Origin: Anthopleura xanthogrammica
Lineage: Eukaryota; Cnidaria; Anthozoa; Actiniaria; Actiniidae
Assembly (NCBI GenBank): GCA_964019055.1
Contig: OZ025208.1
Location: 560,501-624,500, forward strand
Direction: 5' to 3'
Length of the DNA stretch: 64,000 bases
Shown: positions 35,832 to 46,193 of the stretch, in pieces
Layout of the letters: each line of letters opens with the position of its first letter
Position numbering within the stretch: position 1 is the first letter of the stretch
Notes under the pieces: model-generated
What the model was told of the DNA's origin: nothing
Seen by the model: only the letters and a program-made list of their open reading frames with translations
Databases searched by the model: none
Translations under genes and position numbers: made by a program

Positions 35832-38714
35832 ATGCACTTGTCGTGTTTCATCCTTTTCGGGATTTTTCTTCACAACAATTTTCCTACAGAAAGTAAAACA
35901 GTTACTCCTGATGGAGTTGTGGGCGAGGCATTTAAAGGAGATGCTTTTCGTCGAATCACCACTCACCTTATCGAGACACACATAGTCAACAAACTTGGCT
36001 CGTGTGCCTTCAGATGTTCCAAACACCTTGAATGTTTGTCGTTTAACTTTGGGAATCGTATCAATGGCAAACACGACTGTCAGTTACTAAGAACAGACAA
36101 GTACAACTCAGGATCGTCCTACATTACCAGTACAGACTTCCACTACTTCTATTCTGTGGTAAGTGAGGATTTCTCCTTGATACTATTACTCTTTGAAATA
36201 GCTTTTATGAGCTTTTAAATAGTTTGTTGATTTTGGATCATCTTTCTGGGAACACACGGTAAAGTCACGATTATAGGTCCATTAGTGTACTAACGCAAAT
36301 ATCCTTCAAGTTATCATTCCATCCGCTTCTATTTAGAAACCTTCCCCGAATATAAAGTGTCTGTCTGTTTGACGGTCGAGAATAGCGGGACAGTTGCAGG
36401 ATTTTCAAATTTCTCATATTTTGTCAGAAGATACCCTTTCGTAAGCTCTTTCAAAAAATCCAGTTTAAAACTTCGAGCAAAAACAACTTTTTGAAAATTT
36501 GCGAATTTATTTTTGCAAGTTTGAAAATCGACTTTCGGTCTGCTCTGGACAGGTGTGAACAGCTCAAAATAATAAGACCCATCTTTAAGAAGGCATGGCT
36601 CGATCAAAAATATTCTCATTGATCTGATACTTTTTGAACATTTGAATTAGCTATCACATTCAAAAACCAATGTGAAATATTTTCTAGAAAATTTTTGTTT
36701 TTTGTGTTCTTGGCAATCTTTCTGATGCCATATTCTAAGCAGCTAGAATGCGAATCAAATTTTAGCCTAGCTAATTTGAATGCCCTTAATTATCATCTGG
36801 TATACGTTTTTTTCTCATTAAAACTATTTTCTCTGAAAGCTTGTTTGTTGTACTTTATTTCTTGAAAGTATCAGCCTCGGAACGCAAACGCCTCCCGGTA
36901 GCTAAACGACTCTTCGATGTAGCTTTTGGCTTCAGAACAAAAGCGCCCGCTCTATAAATATTAATGAACTTTCTTTAAATAATAACCGGTTTTGAAACTG
37001 AGCAGAAAACACCTAGGCGATACGTTATTAGAGTCCGAAAATAATTTTTCCTGAAAGTCTAAGGTTCCATAAATGACTGTGTGAAAACCCTGTTCTTGGC
37101 CCGAAAAAAAACTTTTTTCTTGGCGAAGCGAAAATGTGGACGGTATTTTGCTAAAATTTGTAAAGTCTCGAAATCATGGCTTTTTAAAAGTTTTAACTTA
37201 AATTAATTTGTAACTGAAGACGAACGTCGTGAGGCTAAGCCATCCTTGCTACCCCTATCCCTTACTGCACTGAGTATTTGCCTTTCTGATTCAATTTATA
37301 ATCACTGGTAAATGAAGGACAAGGAATGGTATATTAAAACCATGAAATTCCACGAAATAAACTTGGAATACTGCTTCGCGACTACGGCCAATACAGAATA
37401 TATTTTCTCTCAACTAGCCGCCAATATAAACTTGGAATACTGCTTCGCGACTACGGCCAATACAGAATATATTTTCTCTCAACTAGCCGCCAATATAAAC
37501 CCGTATTGGCTGCTCAATATCGCAACAAGTTATAAAAATTGTAATTTAGATTTTATATGCACTCCCGTATTGAAAATCAGCTTTGTTGAATATGTTAGCG
37601 TGGTAAAATAAATCTTTAAGAATTCTTAGATGACGAGTCCCTCGTTATTAATAATTACTGACTGAAATGACGCACAATAATCTACTAATAATCAAACTTC
37701 CTTTTTCAAAGAAAATGTTCAGAAAAGTTTGGATGTCAAGCCGTGTTTTATTATTGTTTTTCTTTTCTTTCTAGAACAAGTGTATGGATCCCTCACCATG
37801 TCAGAACAATGGATCGTGTTACCCTGACTACGATAACAACGACTATCATTGCGTCTGTAAACCTGGAAATGAAGGACAAAACTGCGAAATAGGTTAGTAT
37901 TTTATTCAAAGATGAGTTCGTAGAAAGAATGTAAGTTAAAGTTTACAATCCTCGCTATGAAATAATTACAAATAGGTAAACAGGCTAAAAGGGAGGAAGG
38001 ACGTGTATTTACATTCTGCTGTATAAGAAATCAACAAAAACTTTTCACTTTTATGATTCAGTTTACAGCAACTGTTCATCGCTTCTCTCTGCTGGCTACA
38101 CTGCACATGGAGTCTATCACATCGATCCTGATGGACAAGGCTCCTTCCCAGTCTACTGTGACATGACCACTGATGGCGGAGGGTGGACTGTGTTCCAGAA
38201 GCGCTTTGACGGCTCGGTAGACTTCTCTCGTAGTTGGCATGACTACAAAACCGGTTTTGGTAACCTGCAGACTGGTGAGTTTTGGTTGGGCCTTGACAAG
38301 ATCCACCGACTGACCAAAAGACAAGTCACATCATTACGTGTTGATCTGGAGGACAGGATGGGCAACACGGGTTATGCTGTGTATTCATCGTTCTCTATCG
38401 CTGATGAGAGTGATTTTTACCGCTTGAGGGTAGGCGGATACTCGGGTACTGCTGGAGACTCTCTGACAAAAGGGACATTAGCTAGAAGGATCCACAATAA
38501 CATGAGATTCAGCACATTTGATAAGGACAATGACAATAGAGATACTAGTAATTGCGCAGCGTCCTTCGAAGGCGCCTGGTGGCATAATGATTGCTTTGAT
38601 TCACACCTCAATGGAAGATACCTCGTGACCCAGCAGGGTGTTAAAGCAATGTGCTGGTATGGGCTCAAATCGGATTACAGAAGCTTGAAAACCTCGCAGA
38701 TGAAATTGAAATAG
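35832..38714 (+). CDS. Gene B: secreted PAN-EGF-fibrinogen-domain protein (mosaic)
   Basis: Exons 35832-36158, 37775-37892 and 38062-38714, with phases 0 and 1, giving 365 residues. It has the same domain order as gene A. Exon 1 protein is identical to gene C, and the match runs about 45 bases into the intron. Exon 3 is close to gene A (about ten residue changes, one inserted residue in FGNLQTGEFW) and far from C. It carries an extra cysteine near the C-terminus (KAMCWYGLK). The DKDND calcium loop and four canonical fibrinogen cysteines are kept. Upstream DNA matches neither A nor C right up to the ATG (TTCTATTCAGCATC), so its promoter or leader is different. All exons are open, so it is plausibly functional; expression is unknown. 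Confidence 0.85.
36960..37170. repeat. Dispersed repeat, copy 2 (pair with 16880-17110), in gene B intron 1
   Basis: Same ordered landmarks as 16880-17110: ACCGGTTTTGAAA, CGATACGTTATTAGAGTCCG, CTGAAAGTCTAAGGTT, ATGACTGTGTG and GGACGGTATTTTGCTAA. Confidence 0.65.
37361..37523. repeat. 69-bp tandem pair plus GCCGCCAATA foldback
   Basis: Two adjacent identical units begin ACTTGGAATACTGCTTCGCG at 37361 and 37430. The second runs into GCCGCCAATATAAACCCG and TATTGGCTGC, an imperfect foldback. The family recurs at 39061-39245 and 47620-47665. Confidence 0.8.
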
Positions 38715-39060
38715 TGAGTATATAACATGATATTCGGCTTATAATTTTTAGCGGAGATTCCTACTCACGTTTATGTTTCTATGGCAGATCTACCAGATCT
38801 GGCAGATCAGATCTGGCAGATCTGCAGCCGAGCTTCTGTTTGGTGGTATCATCGAGAAGTGATTTGCCCAACACCCCAGCAGCATTAAAGTGCATACAGG
38901 ATGGCTTCATGATTTGAAAGTCCTTACAAAATCAATATGGATGGCGTTTACTATTCTTTGATATCTCTCTTTTGCCGAGATATTCAATATCAAAATTACG
39001 AAGTGATGACGTCGATTAAAGATCTAGGGATCCTGCACCTAGTAGTACTCAATCAGTGAA
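38715..39060. other. 3' flank of gene B with CAGATCTGG short repeats
   Basis: At 38783-38825 the motif CAGATCTGGCAGATC recurs with palindromic AGATCT cores. Otherwise non-coding. Confidence 0.5.
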
Positions 39061-39245
39061 ATATTTATAACTTCGCGAGTACGGCCAATATGGAATATAT
39101 TTTCTCCCAACTAGCCGCCAATATAAACCCGTATTGGCGGCTCAAAATCACAATACGTTTTGTATCGCGATTTTCCTATCGCCCGGCAATTCTGAGCCGA
39201 CAATACGGGTTTATATTGACGGCTCTCTCCCAATGAAACTTATAG
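39061..39245. repeat. GCCGCCAATA foldback family, long copy
   Basis: CTAGCCGCCAATATAAACCC then GTATTGGCGGCTC form a stem. The downstream ATTCTGAGCCGACAATACGG is a second inverted copy, so the element is a nested foldback. It is related to 37361-37523 and 47620-47665. Confidence 0.7.
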
Positions 39246-39358
39246 GAGAACCGCGATACTGTTTAAGATGGAAAAGATAGTTACAAAATGTAGATATATA
39301 TAAATAGATATAGTTTAGGTTATACCACGCAACAGATTCAATCTCGTGCTATTCGGAG

Positions 39359-39399
39359 CTTCACCTTCACCTTCACCTTCACCTTCACCTTCACCTTCA
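39359..39399. repeat. (CTTCAC)n hexanucleotide repeat
   Basis: Six to seven perfect units. Confidence 0.9.
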
Positions 39400-40230
39400 A
39401 GCAAACCTGGTCAGAGCATGGATGGAAACGCTGATGTGCCCTCTCGAACTCGATCTGGTTAATTAGTTATCACTTTGTGATTGTATATGTTAAATAACCT
39501 AGAATAAAGTCACTTGATAATCAGTACTGGTGGTAAAGCACTGCGTTTCTTTATCAAAGTAGTTTTACTTCTGTTTTACTCTAAAGCTATCCAAAGCCGT
39601 TAGAAGTTCACATAATCCATGTGAGTTGAATGTTGTGCGTTGTAAATAGTGAATGTACTGGAAGTGCGTGTGTGGAGCGAACATCTTAGAACATCCCTTA
39701 TAGGGAGTGATGGTTGTAAAATATACAAGTTATAAGTACCTTAACAAACTTTTGAAGGTAATTCAGCGGTTTTGAACAGTTACTATAACGTTCCAAAGTA
39801 GGCAGCTACCATAAGTAGAGAGAAGTAAAGACTCTGGGGCTAGTCACGTGTTTGTACAAAGTTAACGCAAAAAGGGCCCGTCCCTTGCAGTGATTTGTTG
39901 GTTAATGTTTCCCCGATTTCCCCGCGGAGGATCATGGGAAAAAATATCAAACAAGACGTTAAGTTTTTTGATACAAACTGCAGCTTAAGGAATCTCACAT
40001 AAGATGTGTTTGGTAAAATATCTCAAGTCCATCAACAGATATACCAAAGGGGCGATCAGTAAAATGCATTTTTTGAAAATGATTTGGAAAACTCTATCAA
40101 TAATTATCAAGTGGAGTGGTTGGAACATGTAAAATATATCTACCCATAATCCCTGCTGGTCTTGGCTTTGTAGCTTCTCAGGTGACTAACATCCCTAAAT
40201 GAAATGAGTGACATATGATGTCAAAGGTTA

Positions 40231-40665
40231 GTGTTAGTTATGTACCCTGACTTCCCGTACGCTGAAGTACTTGCAAGGTCATCCCTCCCACGGCTTGACG
40301 AAAGACGAACATCTCTTTGCGCCCAAACATTTCAGAAAATTACCTGTAATCCGTCATCACGCCTACATTCGATCCTGCCACCGACCAGAGCCGATTCAAA
40401 CGGCCGTAGGTTGCGCAATGCATCGCATTTTTCTTTATTCAAATATAGCACTGAGAGGTTTAGAAGAAGCTAGAGCTTTTTTCCTAGTGCTGTCGCGGTT
40501 TTTAATAGAAACTTGTAGTAGAATGTTTTACAATTAAGTAAGTGTTGATTATATCGGACAATCTTTTTAACATTTGTTATTCATTAGTAGTTTTTGCGAT
40601 TTTAGTGAAACTGTAATTCACCGAATGCTGCTAAAGTATTGTCAATAAAACTTATTTATTTAAAA
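40231..40665 (+). mobile_element. 3' fragment of a non-LTR retrotransposon ORF2
   Basis: The frame open from 40231 to 40473 reads YPDFPYAEVLARSSLPRLDE, then RRTSLCAQTF and ILPPTRADSNGRRLRNA. This resembles the extreme C-terminus of non-LTR reverse transcriptases, where a GLPxLxxRRxxLC motif is common. The upstream catalytic part is absent. A 3' UTR with AATAAA (about 40645) follows. This is a dead 5'-truncated copy lying between convergent genes B and C. Confidence 0.6.
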
Positions 40666-40831
40666 GTGTGAATCGTACAAATGGTACAAATTAATACGAC
40701 CGTGAAGAACAAATGTATAAGATAGGCGCGGCCATGTTGAATAATCATCCAAGATGGCGGGCATGTCTCTCATGATACTGAAAACTTCCACTCTAAGGAT
40801 ATAATAGCCTCCTTTGCAGACGTTCTTAGGG

Positions 40832-40890
40832 TCGTCACGTCGTCACGCAACGTTTCTCTCGTATTGCGTGACGACCCTAAGAGCGTCGTA
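40832..40890. repeat. GTCACGCAA foldback
   Basis: CGTTCTTAGGGTCGTCACG and its inverse CGTGACGACCCTAAGAGCG flank GTCACGCAACG and ATTGCGTGAC. The TTGCGTGACGA motif appears again at 42544 and its inverse near 42483, suggesting a second, more open copy of the same element. Confidence 0.7.
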
Positions 40891-41328
40891 GGCGATAGGT
40901 CATAGTCATCATTCAAAGACTTAAAGGATTTATGGGTACACAACTAAACACGAATAATCGAGGCTTTGAATTGCTTTCATCGACTACAAACAACACTGGA
41001 TATTAACACTAACTTCCGTGTTCTTGAGGAGAATATAATATGAAACAAAAGTCATTTCAGCTGTTCTTGGAACTTGGAATTACCTATCTTCTATCGCTTA
41101 TCGCCTATGTATCCCGTGGCTTATCCCCTTTGGTTCTGGCAACGTTTTTGAAATAGGTAAACACACTGACTACTTTTCACTTTTTTGGTGAAGATAGAGC
41201 AACAGCAACAACGATTTATGTTTTGTTATTGAAAGACATGCAAGTTCGCTGTTTTTAGCAATAATCCTATTTCGAAAATAGGACTTTTTAAATACTGAAT
41301 ACCGGATACCAAAAAGAATTAGTTGCCA

Positions 41329-41913
41329 TTTACAGCGGTTCTCAGTCCGGCACACGTGCCCTTTGGAAAACGTCTCGCCTCCATAAATGAACTTGGTGGA
41401 TGTCAGTTAAAGGCATTTCAATGGATTTTCATGAACTTTGTTTCTCAGAAGTACGAACATTCGCAAGGGAAAATTATAAAACTTATAAAAACTTCAGTTT
41501 TTTTATGAATAAATTGTTTTGCTGGAAAAACTAAATCTTTACAAGAATGATTGTCGTTGGAAGCTTTCTTTTAGTTGCCTCTCACAGCGAGATCTAAACT
41601 TCAACCACCGTTAGATGAAAACACATTCAGTGTATGTCTGTTTTTTGAATAAAGAATATTTCTCGTGCTAAATGCTTCATCAATGCTATAGTCCTCTCGT
41701 GTATAGCTTTTAACTTTGCTAATAACGTAGAAAAACAAAGCTTTGGCTATTTTTCTATTCCTTTACCTTAGCGAGTTCTAAAATAACTTGATGAAGCTAC
41801 TCGGTGCCAGTGAACTGCCGTTTATCTTAGAAATACCTTTTAAAATTGACGTCCACCAAGTTCACGTCTGGAGGCGAGACGTTCTGGTACGTGTGACTGA
41901 GAACGGCTGTAAA
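41329..41913. mobile_element. TIR element, ~585 bp, ~90-bp diverged arms
   Basis: TTTACAGCGGTTCTCAGTCC and AACGTCTCGCCTCCA...AACTTGGTGGA at the left. Their inverses TCCACCAAGTT...TGGAGGCGAGACGTT and GACTGAGAACGGCTGTAAA lie at the right. No transposase frame. Confidence 0.8.
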
Positions 41914-42011
41914 AGGTAAGGAAAAAAATAAAGAAAATTATACAAAAAGAGCTCAGTGTATTAACTACAATCTATAAGCTACAATACATTAATGGACATT
42001 CATCTGTACTG

Positions 42012-42175
42012 GTAGGTACTATCGCAAAATGTTTGAATATGACAAAAACGTGGTATACAATTTGAAAACTTACTTTTTCTTTCAACAACCTAGATCCTAG
42101 TTTAGATCGAAAGCTCAAGTAAGTTTTCATATTGTGTACTGAGTTTTTATAGTAAGTTCAAACATTTTGTGATAA
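42012..42175. mobile_element. Foldback MITE, ~164 bp
   Basis: ATCGCAAAATGTTTGAA and AATTTGAAAACTTAC at the left pair with GTAAGTTTTCATATTG and TTCAAACATTTTGTGAT at the right. Confidence 0.75.
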
Positions 42176-42788
42176 GTAACGATTTTTTTTCGAGAATTAA
42201 TCAGTAGACTACAAACTCTTTTCAATATTTACATCAGTATAGACATTAATACATACTTTATTCTCGTTCTAAAAAGGCTTTTCAGAGAATATAAAGTATT
42301 TAAGTATCAAACTGAAAAATCTTTTAACAATTTTAGTACGAAACACTCAAACATTCTCGTCAGTTCTGTTCTCAGGCAGCTCAGCATCAGCTTGAATGAT
42401 CTTCTTCATTGTCTTTGGTCTGCGAGAGAAGAGAAAGCGTTTAATAAGATCACTAGTCTCCTACACAGCTTGCTATTACTGTTGTCACGCAACGCTCCGG
42501 CTCCTCTACTTATACAAAAGGCTTCCTAGGCCGGGAGATAGGATTGCGTGACGATAGGATTGCGAGACTTAAAGTGAGTAGAGTGATGCATGATGATGGC
42601 CTTGACCGACAACGGTTGAGTATGACACTACTGATAACAGGAAAAGAGAGCAAAGCAGTATCGCATCAGTGTGAAAAAAATCATAGTCTCGCAATAGCAA
42701 CTATATGGAAAACTAGGAAAGACAAGATCCAGTAAACTGGTGCACTATCCTACTGCTTACATAGTTCCTTAAAAATGCACAACTTACT

Positions 42789-45578
42789 TTATTTCAGTTT
42801 CATCTCGGTGTTCCTAAAGGCCCGACGAAAGGTCCACCAGGTTTTCACTCCATTAAGATCAGAAGCACTGCACCAACCATACCACCAACAACCTTCTAGA
42901 AGCACTGCACAATTACCACCTGACCATACATCGTTATCCTTGTCAAGGGTGGTAAACATCCTGTTATTACTATCCCAGTTCAGACGATCAGCAGTTATTA
43001 TAGCATCACCAGCAGTACCTGAGTACCCACTTACTCTCAGGCGGTAAAAATCACTTTCATCAGCGATAGAGAACGATGAATACACAGCATGTTTCTTGTT
43101 CCCATTCAAGTCCTCCAGATCAACACGTAATGATGTTACTTGTCTTTTGGTCAGTCGGTGGATCTTCTCAAGGCCCAACCAAAACTCACCAGTCAGGTTA
43201 CCAAAACCGGTTTTGTAGTCTTGCCAACCACGGTAAAAGCTTACCAAATGGTTGTCGCGTCTTTGGAACACAGTCCACCCTCCTCCATCGGTGGTCATGT
43301 CACAGTAGACTGGGAAGGAGCCTTGTCCATCAGGATCGATGTGATAGACTCCGTCTGCAGTGTAGCCAGCAGAGAGAAGCGCTGAACAGTTGCTGTAAAC
43401 TGAATCATAAAAGTGAAAAGTTTTCGTTGATTTGTTACACAAGAATGTAAACACACGTCCTTCCTCCCTTTTAGCCTGTTTACCTATTTGTAATTGTTTC
43501 ACAGCGAGAATTGTAAACTTTAACTTACATTCTTTCTACGAACTCATCTTTGAATAAAATACTCACATTCACAGTTTCTTCCTCTCGTTCCATTACAGAC
43601 GCAATGATAGTCGTTGTTATCGTAGTCAGGGTAACACGATCCATTGTTCTGACATGGTGAGGGATCCATACACTTGTTCTAGAAAGAAAAACAATAATAA
43701 AATACGGCTTGGCATCCAAACTTTTCTAAATATTTTGTTTTAAAAAGAAAGTTTGATTATTAGCAGATTATTGTGCGTCAGAAGTGAAATTCATTTTATT
43801 TCAATCAATTGATTTCAGTCATTAAATATTAATAACGAGGGACTCGTCATCTAAGAATTCTAAATGGTTTCTGAGAAGCAATGTAAAAGCCACATTTTTT
43901 CAGCCAATTTTCGACGGCATTTGGATATAGTCAGGTCTGTTAGCGACAAAAATAGTGAAGATCGTACAATAATTTAGAGTACAAGCACCAAACTTGGCAC
44001 AGATGTTTGTGGGGTATGCTGAAAACTGAGATTTAGGGTTGGGTGCAAAAAAGTGGACGGTCCGGGTACGACACGTCATTTAAAGTGAATATGCAACGAA
44101 AAAATTTCCTTCAAGATTTAAAGCTAATACCACCGAGATTTAAAGTAATTCGCATATAAAAAACATTTGGAAATGGAAATTTTTTGATATCTCTGCAACG
44201 AAAAGAGATATCAACAAACTGTAAACGCCATTTTGACTTTTTTTTAACACAATTCCGTGTTAGTGTTAAAATTTGAAGGAATTTTTTTTGATTTCATATC
44301 AATTTTGATCTGTAAAGTTTATCGTTAAAACGTTAAAACTTGTAGGAATTATTTTTCGTTTCATATATATTTTGATAAAGTTTATCCATCTAGTAGAGAG
44401 TGTGGTGTGCCTCCCCCGGATACCATTTTTTTGCCACCCACCCCTAAATCTGTTTAGTATGCCCCAACAAACAGGTTTGCCAAGTTTGGTGCTTGTACTC
44501 AAAAGTGCACGATCTTTCAACAGACCTGACTAATATAAGACGAAAGCTTTTTAGAATATTGACCAAATCGAATTCCATTGTTAGTGCCATTGATGCCTTT
44601 TCAGTTACTATTGATCATAGGTTTCGTCAGGAAGGAAAATATGTTGAGTTAAAAATACTGAGTGATCGCCAGATTCAAGTAGCAAGGGTTACTTGATGTT
44701 TAAACGTTCATCTCTTGATAGTGTGAGGGAAGCAAGGCTGTAGCAAGGGTGGCGTAGTGCGTAAGTTCTCGCCTCTCACCGCTATGGTCCTGGGTTCGAT
44801 CCCCAGACTCGGCACCTTAAGTGAGTTGCGTTTGTATGTTTTCTCCCTTGCTTCGAGGGTTTTTTTCCGGGTTCTCCGGTTTTCCTCCCTCCGTAAAAAC
44901 CAACCCTAATACGATCTGAGCTGTGCTTCGTATGCCTTCGACTCGACCACGTTGAGCTACGTCCATCGTAATTCAGCTCTTCAGCTGCAAGCAAGGATGA
45001 TTAGCCCCTCCAAAAAAAAAAAGAGTCATACTTTTCCCTACATGAATAAACCTTGTGTCATGTGTTGTTCTAGGCATTTTCCTTTTATTAGTATTTTTTT
45101 ATCCCGCGAAGAAAATTCGTTATCTTTTTTAGTGGAATTAATATCGCGAAATCCCGGTTATAGATAACCCGAATACAACAAACCAACTTGAAATGACATA
45201 AAATCTAGACGTTTCAAAGAGTAATAGTATCAAGGAGAAATCCTCACTTACCACAGAATAGAAGTAGTGGAAGTCTGTACTGGTAATGTAGGACGATCCT
45301 GAGTTGTACTTGTCTGTTCTTAGTAACTGACAGTCGTGTTTGCCATTGATACGATTCCCAAAGTTAAACGACAAACATTCAAGGTGTTTGGAACATCTGA
45401 AGGCACACGAGCCAAGTTTGTTGACTATGTGTGTCTCGATAAGGTGAGTGGTGATTCGACGAAAAGCATCTCCTTTAAATGCCTCGCCCACAACTCCATC
45501 AGGAGTAACTGTTTTACTTTCTGTAGGAAAATTGTTGTGAAGAAAAATCCCGAAAAGGATGAAACACGACAAGTGCAT
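42789..45578 (-). CDS. Gene C: diverged PAN-EGF-fibrinogen-domain lectin-like protein
   Basis: Minus-strand exons 45578-45252, 43678-43567 and 43399-42789, with phases 0 and 1 and stop TAA at 42791-42789, giving 349 residues. The signal peptide and PAN exon are identical in protein to gene B. The EGF exon is six bases shorter but keeps six cysteines. The fibrinogen domain keeps its first half (LLSAGYTADGVYHIDPDGQG, GGGWTVF) and the DKDND calcium loop. After SGYSGTAGDA it diverges sharply: new NWDSNNRMFTTL, an added cysteine in LEGCWWYGWC, and about 11 residues missing before the terminal MKLK. The diverged part is the ligand-binding side of the fold, so a changed ligand is inferred. It is convergent with gene B. 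Intron 1 carries a 605-bp TIR element and a SINE. Confidence 0.85.
43928..44532. mobile_element. TIR element in gene C intron 1, ~605 bp, ~100-bp arms
   Basis: TAGTCAGGTCTGTT, GTACAAGCACCAAACTTGGC and the ATTTAGGGTTGGGTGC region at the left are inverted at the right as CACCCCTAAATCTG, GCCAAGTTTGGTGCTTGTAC and AACAGACCTGACTA. The interior is AT-rich and non-coding. Confidence 0.85.
44737..44990 (+). mobile_element. tRNA-derived SINE, full-length, in gene C intron 1
   Basis: The head reads like a tRNA: A-box-like TGGCGTAGTGCGTAAG and B-box GGTTCGATCCC about 45 bases on, closing with CTCGGCACC. The body follows with CTTGCTTCGAGGGTTTTTTT, CCGGGTTCTCCGG and TTTTCCTCCCTCCG. It is the best-preserved Pol III promoter among the copies here. 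Confidence 0.85.
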
Positions 45579-45899
45579 GGCGAGCTGCAAATGCTACTGA
45601 CTGATGTCAATACTGGAATAGAGGTGATAGAAACTGTAAAAAAGAATTTAGAATTAGAATTAATATGTACGTTTTTTTTAGTTTTTTTTTTTTTTAGTTT
45701 TTTTTCCTAATTATTTGTGAATAGTAAAAAATGGCCTAAATGATCTTATTGTTGTAGTTAATTTTGCTTAGTGGATAAAAACATAACAAATGTTTAGAAA
45801 CCAAAAAATATCTATTCTGGGATTGAATATTATTGTTCTGTTTTAAAGACTTTTTCCCTTTCGAAATATTTTTTCCCTTTCGAATTTCAAATTTCTCGA

Positions 45900-46190
45900 A
45901 CTGACTGATGTGTCTTTCATTGTGGGGGATTGAGAAATACTAGAGGGTATAAACATGGTACACTAGAGTACAAACATTAAAAGCGTGCAGCCTAAATAGT
46001 ACTAAATAGTGCTCAATTGTGCTAATTCTATTGTATAATTAGTGCTATTTAGTACCAATTAGTATTGATTGTTTCATGGGTTTAGTTCGTGCACTCTATC
46101 TCTATGAGACAGTACTATATAATTGGCACTAAAAAGTAATAAATAGCACTAATGAAACAATAGAAAACAGTTAGTTTCCTTCTACATCTC
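45900..46190. other. Low-complexity TAGTGCTATTTAGTA-like sequence
   Basis: Variants of AGTACTAAATAGTGC and its inverse recur several times between 45990 and 46150, giving weak foldbacks. No gene. Confidence 0.4.
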
Positions 46191-46193
46191 ATT

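Noticed and set aside
36329..36619. 96-residue minus-strand ORF in gene B intron 1
   Set aside because: No known domain and antisense to the gene. It lies near dispersed repeat sequence and probably belongs to a non-coding repeat.
44737..44815. Possible functional tRNA gene
   Set aside because: A and B boxes are present, but the same tRNA-like head plus body occurs in several other places, which makes it a SINE head. The acceptor stem does not pair cleanly.
45336..45710. 124-residue plus-strand ORF (also seen antisense at genes A and B)
   Set aside because: It is the antisense of the PAN exon, preserved only because that exon is conserved among the three genes. The sense strand has signal peptide, domain and splice sites.
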